A stretch of DNA of 6,497 nucleotides from Candidatus Mcinerneyibacteriota bacterium (GTDB lineage Bacteria > AUK180 > JAQVHJ01). The position numbers were made by a program, and so were the translations under genes. The DNA lies in assembly GCA_030630935.1 (NCBI GenBank), contig DAOVMD010000181.1:1-6497 (forward strand), given 5' to 3'. Of the stretch, positions 1 through 5,817 are shown one piece after another (positions within the stretch are counted from its first letter, which is position 1; every line of letters starts with the position of its first letter). Below the pieces are notes generated by a model. The model saw nothing but the letters and a program-made list of their open reading frames with translations, was not told the origin of the DNA and did not search any database.

Positions 1-167
1 CCAACTTCATCACAATGTTCTAAGCCTGCAATTGATCCATTATATCCTGTTGCAAGGATATTCTTCCCTTTTACAATGAGAGCACCTACTTTCTTCCTAT
101 CACAAGTGGAACGTTTACTTACCATCTCAGCAATATCCATGAAATAACTATGCCAATCTTTTCTCAT
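1..167 (-). CDS. dCMP deaminase (ComEB-like), N-terminal 55 residues, cut by left edge
   Basis: Translating the minus strand from ATG at 165-167 gives an open frame to the window edge. It begins MRKDWHSYFMDIAEMVSKRS and continues through TCDRKKVGALIVKGK, ATGYNG and HCDEVG. The pattern W-x2-YFM-x-IA, RSTC-x-R-x2-VGA, ATGYNG and HCDE is the hallmark N-terminus of the deoxycytidylate deaminase family (T4 dCMP deaminase, Bacillus ComEB). These cytosolic zinc enzymes convert dCMP to dUMP for dTMP synthesis. The catalytic HAE and PCxxC zinc motifs would lie beyond the left edge, so activity cannot be judged. GAGG at 174-177 sits 6 nt before the ATG and supports this start. The gene follows preA by 72 nt on the same strand and may be co-transcribed; the gap contains an inverted repeat (188-209). 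Confidence 0.88.
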   Translation of the reverse strand, partial: MRKDWHSYFMDIAEMVSKRSTCDRKKVGALIVKGKNILATGYNGSIAGLEHCDEV

Positions 168-187
168 CTATAACCTCTTTTATCATT

Positions 188-209
188 GAGATATACCATG
201 GTAGATCTC
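188..209. repeat. Imperfect inverted repeat between preA and dCMP deaminase gene
   Basis: The 22 bp read GAGAT-A-TACC-AT-GGTA-G-ATCTC. The outer 5-bp arms (188-192 and 205-209) are perfect. One mismatch (193/204) follows, then the inner 10 bp form a perfect palindrome, TACCATGGTA. It lies 31 nt after the preA stop and 21 nt before the deaminase ATG. On the minus strand it is not followed by a T-run, so it is not a canonical intrinsic terminator. It could be a repressor operator, a leader hairpin near the deaminase ribosome binding site, or a processing site. Its function is inferred from position only. Confidence 0.45.
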
Positions 210-239
210 TACTAAATTTATAAATAGTTTTTAATTAAA

Positions 240-1427
240 TTACTTTATCTCTATACACCCTTCAACCGGGCAAATAGATGCACATAATCCGCAACCAGGG
301 CATTTATCATCATCAACAACCGGTAATCTATCTTCATTTAATGTAATTGCTCCATGAGCACCATCACTACATGCTATATAACAAAGGTCACATTTTATGC
401 ATAAATCCCAATTGATTTTTGAGTTTGGATCAGCTTCCTGAACAAGCCCGTCATGTGTAGTAAGGAATGGTAAGGCCTTTCCTTTAATTTCTTCAATACT
501 ATTAAAACCCTTTTCATCAAGATAATTATTTACACCACTTAATATTTCCCAAAGAATCCTAAAACCATAATGCATAATTGCGGTTCCGATTTGAACTGTT
601 CCGGCTCCTAAAAGGAAAAATTCAATAGCATCACTCCAGGTTGAACAACCCCCTACCGCAGATATTCCAATATCTACATTTTGTGCCACTTCAGATAAAC
701 ACATAAGAGCAATGGGTTTAATTGCTGGTCCGGTAATCCCTGCATAAGTACCTTTTCCGTCCACACTTGGAAGTGGTGAGAACGTATCTAAATCCACACC
801 TATTAAACCTTTCACTGAGTTAATAGTACAAACTGCATCACATCCTGAACGTTTTACAGCATTTGCAATTGCAACGATATCTGTAACTTGAGGTGTAAGT
901 TTAATAATTACCGGAGTATCACCCGCAGCATCTTTTACCCACTTTGCAACAGTTTCTGTTGCTTTAGCTGATTGTCCAAGCATCTTCCCCGGTTCATCTC
1001 CAAGAGTACCCTGGGGGCATGAGAAGGAACACTCGATCATATCGGCTCCGGCTTTGATTAACCTCTCTACTAATTCCTGCCAATGCTCCTTTTTCTCACC
1101 CATAATACTGGGTATCAACATTCTATCAGGAAATTCCTTCTTTAATCTTTTTACTACTTCTTCCACTTCATCAATATGATGCTCGGAAATTAAGTCAATA
1201 TTAGCAAGTGCCATAGTTTGTTTCCCGTCATAATTTATCCCTGTCATCATGGGATATTTCAAAGGTACTTCCTGCCCTTCTACTGAAGTAGTTTTAAAAA
1301 CTGCACCGCCCCAACCAACTTCAAAGCCCTTCTTTATAATATCATAATTATCCGAACTGGGAGTTGCTGCAATTAAAAATGGGTTAACCATTCGTTTTCC
1401 TAAAAATTCTATTGATAAATCAGCCAT
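240..1427 (-). CDS. preA: PreA-like dihydropyrimidine dehydrogenase, FMN/4Fe-4S catalytic subunit
   Basis: The protein has 395 residues, close to E. coli PreA (about 411). Residues 1-310 form a dihydroorotate-dehydrogenase-like FMN barrel: NPFLIA (15-20), the FKT lysine (K45), IECSFSCPQG (131-140), KLTP (176-179), TINSVKG (201-207) and the phosphate-binding GISAVGG and QIGTAIM stretches. The C-terminus has two ferredoxin-type 4Fe-4S motifs, C343/C346/C349/C353 and C376/C379/C382/C386. With PreT, this family reduces uracil and thymine to 5,6-dihydro forms in the cytosol using NAD(P)H. The active-site loop reads MLGQ at 149-152, with Leu150 where mammalian DPD has its general-acid cysteine (ACGQ), so the exact substrate is uncertain. 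AGGAG at 1437-1441 lies inside the end of preT, 9 nt before the ATG, and the genes are 2 nt apart, which implies coupled expression. The family call is firm; the pyrimidine substrate is inferred. Confidence 0.88.
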   Translation of the reverse strand: MADLSIEFLGKRMVNPFLIAATPSSDNYDIIKKGFEVGWGGAVFKTTSVEGQEVPLKYPMMTGINYDGKQTMALANIDLISEHHIDEVEEVVKRLKKEFPDRMLIPSIMGEKKEHWQELVERLIKAGADMIECSFSCPQGTLGDEPGKMLGQSAKATETVAKWVKDAAGDTPVIIKLTPQVTDIVAIANAVKRSGCDAVCTINSVKGLIGVDLDTFSPLPSVDGKGTYAGITGPAIKPIALMCLSEVAQNVDIGISAVGGCSTWSDAIEFFLLGAGTVQIGTAIMHYGFRILWEILSGVNNYLDEKGFNSIEEIKGKALPFLTTHDGLVQEADPNSKINWDLCIKCDLCYIACSDGAHGAITLNEDRLPVVDDDKCPGCGLCASICPVEGCIEIK

Positions 1428-1429
1428 TT

Positions 1430-2788
1430 TTATTTTCTCCTGCTTTCAAAGTAATTATAAATATTTGACGCAACTTCCTTACCTGATTGAATTGCATTAA
1501 CAGCAGTTAATGGACCGGTAATAATATCGCCAATTGCAAAAACTCCCGATTCGGAAGTCTGCATGTTATTATCTATAATGAGCTCACCACTCAATGAAAG
1601 TTCCAGCTTTTCATTTGAAAGCAAATCTTGATCCTTGGTCTGTCCAATTGCAATTATTACTTTATCACACTCAATGATACTCTCCGAACCTTTAATCGGA
1701 ATGGGACGCGGACGTCCGCTCTCATCAGGTTCTGTGAGTTTCATACGAATAATTTTTATACCTGTAACCTTCCCGGTCTTACCAATGATTTCGATTGGGT
1801 TGGTCAAAAACATAATTCGCACACCGTTATTTAAAACCGTCTCAACTTCTGATTTCCAAGCAGGCATATTTTGAAAATCCCTTCTATATACAATCTCTAC
1901 TTCAGTGTTCGGTAAACGTCTGATTGTATCTGCACAGTCCATCGCAACATTCCCTCCACCAATCACAATTACTTTACCATTACTTAAATCAGGATCCGGT
2001 AAAGGTTCTTTCATCGCCCGAATTTTATTTAAAACATTATCAGGATAATATACCCCTTTTAAATTCTCACCTTTTATCCCAAGGTTCTTATATTTTGATA
2101 ATCCTAATGCTAAAACAATTGCATCATATTCCTTTTTTAAATCCTTCAAATGAATTTTCTTTCCAAGCTCTTTATTGTATTTTAGATTTACTCCAAGGTC
2201 TTTAATGAACTCAACTTCTTTAGCAATTATACTTGATGGTAATCTGTAAGATGGTAAAGAATATCTTAATATCCCACCGGCATTGCGCTCCTTATCAAAA
2301 ACGTCAACCTTATACCCCATGAATCTTAAAAAATATGCTGCTCCAAGACCACCGGGACCGGCACCAATTACTGCAATCTTTTCTTTTTGTTCCTTCTTAA
2401 TCTTAAAACTTATCTTGAAATCTCCGGTGATTCTTTTATTGCAAACAAATCGCTGTAATTCCCCGATCGCAATAGGATAATTCAATGCCCGGGCACGACA
2501 ATTCTCTTCACAAAGTTTTTCCTGGGGACAAATCCTTCCACAAACTTCTCCAAAAGGATTATCAAGATAAATTAGTTCTGCTGATCCCTTATAATTCTTT
2601 TGAGCAAGTCTCTTTATAAAGCCCGGGATGTTGATACCGACAGGACAACCCTCTCGGCATGGAGCTTCCCAGCAAAATAAACATCGGTTTGCTTCATGAA
2701 CAGCTTGAGATAGTGTAAGAACCGGATAGACTTCGTCAAAGCTATTTATTCTTTCATTATAATCAAGCTTCTTTGAAATTTTAGCCAT
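1430..2788 (-). CDS. preT: PreT-like NAD(P)H/FAD/Fe-S oxidoreductase subunit (GltD-like)
   Basis: From the ATG at 2786-2788 the protein has 452 residues. The N-terminus is a GltD/DPD-type iron-sulfur domain with cysteines C36, C39, C44, C48 (CLFCWEAPCREGCP) and C83, C87, C93, C97. An FAD Rossmann motif GAGPGG is at 142-147, an NAD(P)H Rossmann motif VIGGGNVAMD at 275-284 with YRR at 301-303 (typical of NADPH binding), and the FAD-closing IGD motif at 419-421. This is the electron-input half of dihydropyrimidine dehydrogenase: it takes hydride from NAD(P)H and passes electrons through FAD and Fe-S to PreA. The frame stays open upstream to a TTG at 2816-2818, but AAGGAG at 2798-2803, 9 nt before the ATG, fixes the shorter start. 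It is first in a preT-preA operon behind a consensus promoter (2841-2869). A glutamate-synthase small-subunit-like role is possible, but the preA neighbour argues for PreT. Confidence 0.87.
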   Translation of the reverse strand: MAKISKKLDYNERINSFDEVYPVLTLSQAVHEANRCLFCWEAPCREGCPVGINIPGFIKRLAQKNYKGSAELIYLDNPFGEVCGRICPQEKLCEENCRARALNYPIAIGELQRFVCNKRITGDFKISFKIKKEQKEKIAVIGAGPGGLGAAYFLRFMGYKVDVFDKERNAGGILRYSLPSYRLPSSIIAKEVEFIKDLGVNLKYNKELGKKIHLKDLKKEYDAIVLALGLSKYKNLGIKGENLKGVYYPDNVLNKIRAMKEPLPDPDLSNGKVIVIGGGNVAMDCADTIRRLPNTEVEIVYRRDFQNMPAWKSEVETVLNNGVRIMFLTNPIEIIGKTGKVTGIKIIRMKLTEPDESGRPRPIPIKGSESIIECDKVIIAIGQTKDQDLLSNEKLELSLSGELIIDNNMQTSESGVFAIGDIITGPLTAVNAIQSGKEVASNIYNYFESRRK

Positions 2789-2797
2789 ATTTCTATT

Positions 2798-2803
2798 CTC
2801 CTT
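2798..2803 (-). promoter_or_regulatory. Ribosome binding site that fixes the preT start
   Basis: The minus strand reads AAGGAG, followed after 9 nt by ATG at 2788. It selects this ATG over the in-frame TTG at 2818, which has no such site and overlaps the rightward promoter's -35 box. Confidence 0.8.
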
Positions 2804-2811
2804 ATTAGTAA

Positions 2812-2840
2812 TTGACAATAGGTTTTATTTATTGTATAAT
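2812..2840 (+). promoter_or_regulatory. Consensus sigma-70-type promoter for rtcB (rightward)
   Basis: TTGACA at 2812-2817, a 17-bp spacer, then TATAAT at 2835-2840: both hexamers match the housekeeping consensus exactly with ideal spacing. The expected start of transcription is near 2847, giving rtcB an AT-rich leader of roughly 148 nt. The -35 box lies inside the preT 5' leader, so this promoter overlaps the leftward one and the two cannot easily be occupied together. The start site is inferred, not measured. Confidence 0.85.
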
Positions 2841-2869
2841 ATTATATGATAAAAATTTTAAAATGTCAA
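2841..2869 (-). promoter_or_regulatory. Consensus sigma-70-type promoter for preT-preA (leftward)
   Basis: On the minus strand, TTGACA (2864-2869), a 17-bp spacer and TATAAT (2841-2846) match the consensus exactly. Upstream of the -35 box an A-rich run (about 2870-2889 on this strand) resembles an UP element. Transcription should begin near 2834, giving preT a leader of about 46 nt. The -10 box directly abuts that of the rightward promoter. Confidence 0.85.
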
Positions 2870-2994
2870 TTAATTTTTTTGTTTTTCTTAATAAATATTA
2901 TTATGAATGGTTTAGCTAATAAGAGAGAAACACTTGAATATTTTTATTATTCCAGGTTGATTTTGGGAACTAACTAACTTTAGGAGAGATTAAA
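2847..2994 (+). promoter_or_regulatory. Long AT-rich 5' leader of rtcB
   Basis: About 148 nt lie between the predicted start of the rightward transcript and the rtcB ATG. I see no GC-rich hairpin, T-tract terminator or recognised riboswitch. A 24-codon frame (2903-2977, starting MNGLANKRETLEYFYY) ends 17 nt before rtcB but has no Shine-Dalgarno site, so it is not called as a gene. The rtcB ribosome binding site AGGAG is at 2982-2986. The leader also overlaps the leftward promoter's spacer and -35 box. Confidence 0.5.
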
Positions 2995-4452
2995 ATGACA
3001 CCAAGATGGCAAGGTAAACTTGAGAAACTCGATGAGAATAGATTTTTAATCCGGAAGGAAACAATCCCCGGAATGCTGGTGGATGGAATAATCTATTCGG
3101 ATGATAGATTAAAACAACACCTTCTAAACGATAATACACCTTTACAGGTTTCAAATGTTGCTTTTCTCCCGGGAATTCAGAAGTATTCACTTGCAATGCC
3201 GGATATTCATTGGGGATACGGATTTCCAATTGGCGGAGTTGCAGCAATCGATCCGGAATACGGCGTCGTTTCTCCGGGTGGAGTTGGGTATGATATCAAC
3301 TGCGGTGTGAGAATGTTAACAACAAACCTGTTTTATTCAGAAACAAAAAAATATTTAAGTAAACTCCTAACCCAATTATTCGAAAATATACCTTGCGGCC
3401 TGGGACGTGGCGGATTAATAAGACTTAGTAAGAAAAACCTAATAGGCGTCTGTAGAAACGGTAGTTACTGGGCTGTTCAAAATGGTTTTGGTTGGGATGA
3501 AGATGTTGATTTTACTGAAGAAAATGGGAGATTGGATGGAGCTGAACCGGAGAGAATTAGCGACTATGCTTTTAAAAGAGGAAGTGCTCAGCTTGGAAGC
3601 CTTGGTTCCGGGAACCATTTTTTAGAAATACAAAAAGTACAAAAAATCTTCGACACCGAAAAAGCTAAATACTTTAACTTGGAAGAAGGAATGATTACTG
3701 TCATGATCCATTCCGGGTCAAGAGGTTTCGGACATCAGGTCTGTTCTGATTCACTTAAATTTATGAGAAATGCTCCTGAAAAATATGGGTTTAAAATTCC
3801 CGATAAACAATTAGCATGCGCCCCGATAAACTCAGAAGAAGGAAAAGCGTATTTAGGTGAGATGAATTCTGCTGCAAACTATGCATGGGCTAATCGGCAA
3901 GTTATGACACACTTTGTAAGAGAGAGTTTTGCTAAAGTCCTTAAGAAAAAAAGTGATGAGCTCGGATTAAAATTAATCTATGACGTTGCACATAATATTG
4001 CAAAATTTGAAGAATTCGAGATTGACGGTATTAAGAAGAGACTTTTAGTACATAGAAAGGGAGCAACAAGGGCTTTTGGACCTGGTAATAAAAATATCCC
4101 TGCCAAGTATAAACCTATTGGGCAACCTGTCCTAATCCCCGGAGATATGGGAACAGCATCATATTTGATGGTCGGTACAGAAAAAGCAGAATTAGAAACA
4201 TTCGGATCCACAGCTCACGGGGCAGGACGAATGTTATCAAGAGCCGCAGCGGTAAGACAGACTAAGGACCGCTCTATCCGTGAAGAACTTTCAGCTAAAG
4301 GAATAATTGTCAGGTATCGCGGGAAAAAAACATTGAGAGAAGAAATGCCTGATGCTTATAAAGATATTGATTTAATTGCGGAGATTGTTGATAGAGCCGG
4401 TTTATCAAAAAAAATTGCACGATTAGTACCATTAGCAGTTTTAAAAGGATAA
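2995..4452 (+). CDS. rtcB: RNA-splicing ligase RtcB (3'-phosphate/5'-OH RNA ligase)
   Basis: The protein has 485 residues, matching the full-length archaeal-type RtcB (about 481 in Pyrococcus horikoshii). RtcB joins RNA 2',3'-cyclic-phosphate or 3'-phosphate ends to 5'-OH ends using GTP and Mn2+, in tRNA splicing or RNA repair in the cytosol. All catalytic residues can be matched: D100 and C103 in GYDINCGVR, N207/H208 and E211 in LGSGNHFLE, H239 in IHSGSRG, H333 in AHNIAKFEE, the HRKGATRA block at 353-360, the guanylylated histidine H408 in HGAGR, and the penultimate Lys484. Numbering runs 4-5 ahead of the Pyrococcus enzyme throughout, so there is no deletion. AGGAG at 2982-2986 is 8 nt before the ATG. 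It is the first gene of a two-gene unit with the hydrolase 4 nt downstream. No archease, RtcA or RtcR gene is in the window. Confidence 0.96.
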   Translation: MTPRWQGKLEKLDENRFLIRKETIPGMLVDGIIYSDDRLKQHLLNDNTPLQVSNVAFLPGIQKYSLAMPDIHWGYGFPIGGVAAIDPEYGVVSPGGVGYDINCGVRMLTTNLFYSETKKYLSKLLTQLFENIPCGLGRGGLIRLSKKNLIGVCRNGSYWAVQNGFGWDEDVDFTEENGRLDGAEPERISDYAFKRGSAQLGSLGSGNHFLEIQKVQKIFDTEKAKYFNLEEGMITVMIHSGSRGFGHQVCSDSLKFMRNAPEKYGFKIPDKQLACAPINSEEGKAYLGEMNSAANYAWANRQVMTHFVRESFAKVLKKKSDELGLKLIYDVAHNIAKFEEFEIDGIKKRLLVHRKGATRAFGPGNKNIPAKYKPIGQPVLIPGDMGTASYLMVGTEKAELETFGSTAHGAGRMLSRAAAVRQTKDRSIREELSAKGIIVRYRGKKTLREEMPDAYKDIDLIAEIVDRAGLSKKIARLVPLAVLKG

Positions 4453-4456
4453 AAAT

Positions 4457-5134
4457 ATGCAGACATTAGCTCATATTCAATATGGTTGGCTTCTAGCTAA
4501 CATTGATAAGGATTTAAACCTAACTGAAAGGAGATTAATCACTTTAGCTGCATTCGTTCCCGATATTGATAGTATCGCACAATTATTTGGAACAGATGCA
4601 TTTTATAACTATCATCATATTGTTTTACATAATTTCCTAACAATGTTCATCTACTTAGTAATTGCATTTATTTTTACAAGGAGAATAAAAGTCCTTGCAC
4701 TTACTGCGCTATCCTTTCTTCTACACCTTGGAACGGATTATGTAACTTCAGATTGGCCTCTACAATTATTTTATCCATTCTCCAAATTCGAAGTTACTCT
4801 TGAAGAATTTATCCCATCAGAGATAATTATCTCTCTACTTCAACCAATCTTCGCTTACGGAATTATTATTGCAACAATTATTATTCTAATCAAATATAGA
4901 AGAACTTTTATTGAAGCATTCTCAAAAAATCTCGACATATTATTAATAAACTTTGCTCTCCTTCCTTTTAAAAACAGATGTGCTTTCGATCAAAACAGAG
5001 CACTCTACAAGTGTTCCGAATGTGGGAAAACACTATGTGCTAAACATAGATATTTTATTAAAGGACTAAAAGTAATATGCCCGGATTGTAAAAAGATTTC
5101 GGTTAACTCCGTTAACCAAACAGAGAACAGATAG
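4457..5134 (+). CDS. YdjM-like membrane metal-dependent hydrolase with C-terminal zinc finger
   Basis: The protein has 225 residues. The first two thirds show the YdjM/DUF457 pattern of putative membrane-bound metal-dependent hydrolases: H6 near the start, PDID (35-38), H54-x3-H58, LHLGTDYVTSDWP (89-101) with H90 and D94, and YPFS (106-109). Hydrophobic spans at about 59-75, 79-93 and 122-146 fit membrane segments. After a basic stretch (K146-R149) comes a cytosolic tail with C186-x2-C189, C194, H197 and C208-x2-C211, which looks like a zinc-binding treble-clef or B-box-like module. No substrate is established for this family. AAAGGAT at 4443-4449 overlaps the end of rtcB, 7 nt before the ATG, and only 4 nt separate the two genes, so translation is probably coupled. 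A functional link to RNA ligation is suggested by context only. Confidence 0.72.
   Translation: MQTLAHIQYGWLLANIDKDLNLTERRLITLAAFVPDIDSIAQLFGTDAFYNYHHIVLHNFLTMFIYLVIAFIFTRRIKVLALTALSFLLHLGTDYVTSDWPLQLFYPFSKFEVTLEEFIPSEIIISLLQPIFAYGIIIATIIILIKYRRTFIEAFSKNLDILLINFALLPFKNRCAFDQNRALYKCSECGKTLCAKHRYFIKGLKVICPDCKKISVNSVNQTENR
5101..5117. repeat. Perfect 7-bp inverted repeat at the end of the hydrolase gene
   Basis: GGTTAAC-TCC-GTTAACC forms a hairpin with a 3-nt loop across the last codons (VNSVN). It also contains GTTAAC twice, itself a palindrome. It is not followed by a T-run, so it is not a standard terminator, though it could stabilise the 3' end of the rtcB-operon mRNA. Confidence 0.45.
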
Positions 5135-5151
5135 CAGAGAGTAGAGAGCAG
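5118..5151. repeat. Degenerate purine-rich repeat (CAGAGA-like)
   Basis: Just across the hydrolase stop codon the sequence cycles through CAGAGAA, CAGATAG, CAGAGAG and TAGAGAG, ending in CAG: about four imperfect 7-nt units. It codes only the last residues of the hydrolase and then becomes intergenic. It looks like slippage-generated low-complexity DNA; no function is evident. Confidence 0.4.
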
Positions 5152-5396
5152 TCGTTTTATAGATAACAATATGGGCATCATGGGGACGTACATTATCTTT
5201 CTATAACGCTTGTACATTTATGTGCATTGGGTTCATCCTTCTAACGGGAGAATTAAATGCTTATGATCAGGGAGACCGGTCGGTAGCCCCTACTTTGTTT
5301 GTGATACAATGCTTTGGTCTTTGAATGAATACATCAAAAAAGGATTAGTACCATAAGAGTTGTAAACGATTTAAAAAAAGAGGAAATAAATTTTAA
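5135..5396. other. 262-bp convergent intergenic region without a gene
   Basis: Neither strand has a convincing gene here: the frames are short and lack good ribosome binding sites. No hairpin followed by a T-run serves either flanking gene. It contains the end of the purine repeat, a near-palindrome TGTACAT-TT-ATGTGCA (5211-5226, one G:T pair), and a GC-rich imperfect palindrome (5269-5293). The mixed composition suggests it may hold debris of a small mobile or intergenic repeat element. Confidence 0.5.
5269..5293. repeat. GC-rich imperfect palindrome, possible REP/MITE-like relic
   Basis: AGGGAGACCGGTCGGTAGCC followed by CCTAC has outer GGG/CCC arms and an inner ACCG/CGGT pair around the ACCGGT palindrome, with a small internal mismatch. 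It is clearly richer in G and C than its AT-rich surroundings. Sequences of this GGGCGACCGGTCGGTCGCCC style recur as dispersed intergenic repeats in many bacteria. This copy would be decayed, and that identity is inferred from shape only. Confidence 0.35.
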
Positions 5397-5717
5397 TTAT
5401 TCAATATTTATATTTTTCCAAAGAAATAATTTCAGGTCTATACTGCCATCTTCCCTGAATTCAATACCTTCATCTTCCAGAAGCTTTTTCTGGGTTTCAA
5501 GCCCGGCACCGGATCTCAGGGATATCTTACCCTGACTATTTACGACTCGGAACCAGGGCAATTTTTCTTTTCCGGAAGAAGAATGTAAAATATAAGATAC
5601 TTGTCGAGCTGCACGGGGACTCCCGGCAAGGCGAGCAATTAAACCATAAGTTGCAATTTTACCCTTTGGGATTTTTTTAATTAAGTAAATTACTTGTTGA
5701 TAAAATGTTTTTTCCAT
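5397..5717 (-). CDS. Alkyltransferase-like protein (ATL), MGMT family without the catalytic cysteine
   Basis: The 106-residue length is typical of ATL proteins. The MGMT-type DNA-binding domain is clear: FYQQVIYLIKKIPKGKIATYGLIARLAGSP (5-34, broken here at IP for reading: IPKGK at 16-20) and AARQVSYIL (36-44). Y24 and R38 match the base-flipping tyrosine and arginine finger of human MGMT (Y114, R128). The alkyl-acceptor motif PCHRV is instead P54-W55-F56-R57-V58, so it cannot transfer alkyl groups to itself. Known ATLs bind O6-alkylguanine and flag it for nucleotide excision repair; that role is inferred here. Stops lie upstream in frame, so this ATG is the only plausible start, although no good Shine-Dalgarno site precedes it. 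It is co-directional with the PaaX-like gene and convergent with the hydrolase gene. Confidence 0.88.
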   Translation of the reverse strand: MEKTFYQQVIYLIKKIPKGKIATYGLIARLAGSPRAARQVSYILHSSSGKEKLPWFRVVNSQGKISLRSGAGLETQKKLLEDEGIEFREDGSIDLKLFLWKNINIE

Positions 5718-5817
5718 TTTTCTGTTCTTTATTCTTTTTTATTTCCTAATAATAAGGCAGCTAACTTCTTGCTTAGTTCTTAATGCTTTTTCAAACGAAA
5801 ACAATAATCGTTCGAAA

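Noticed and set aside
1628-2480. Several plus-strand frames inside the preT gene
   Set aside because: They are antisense shadows of a well-conserved gene, lack ribosome binding sites and resemble no protein.
2789-2818. Ten-residue N-terminal extension of PreT from an upstream TTG
   Set aside because: AAGGAG at 2798-2803 directs the ATG at 2788; the TTG has no ribosome binding site and overlaps the rightward promoter.
2855-2886. T-rich tract after the rightward promoter as a terminator
   Set aside because: No GC-containing hairpin precedes the T-run; it reads better as an A-rich UP-like element for the leftward promoter.
3978-4211. Minus-strand frame inside rtcB
   Set aside because: It is antisense to conserved catalytic motifs of RtcB and has no independent support.
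5005-5217. Minus-strand 70-residue frame over the hydrolase 3' end
   Set aside because: It is antisense to the zinc-finger tail, and its product looks like translated repeat and intergenic DNA.
5309-5356. Short plus-strand frame reading MLWSLNEYIKKGLVP
   Set aside because: It has 15 codons, no ribosome binding site and no recognisable family; at most a gene remnant.
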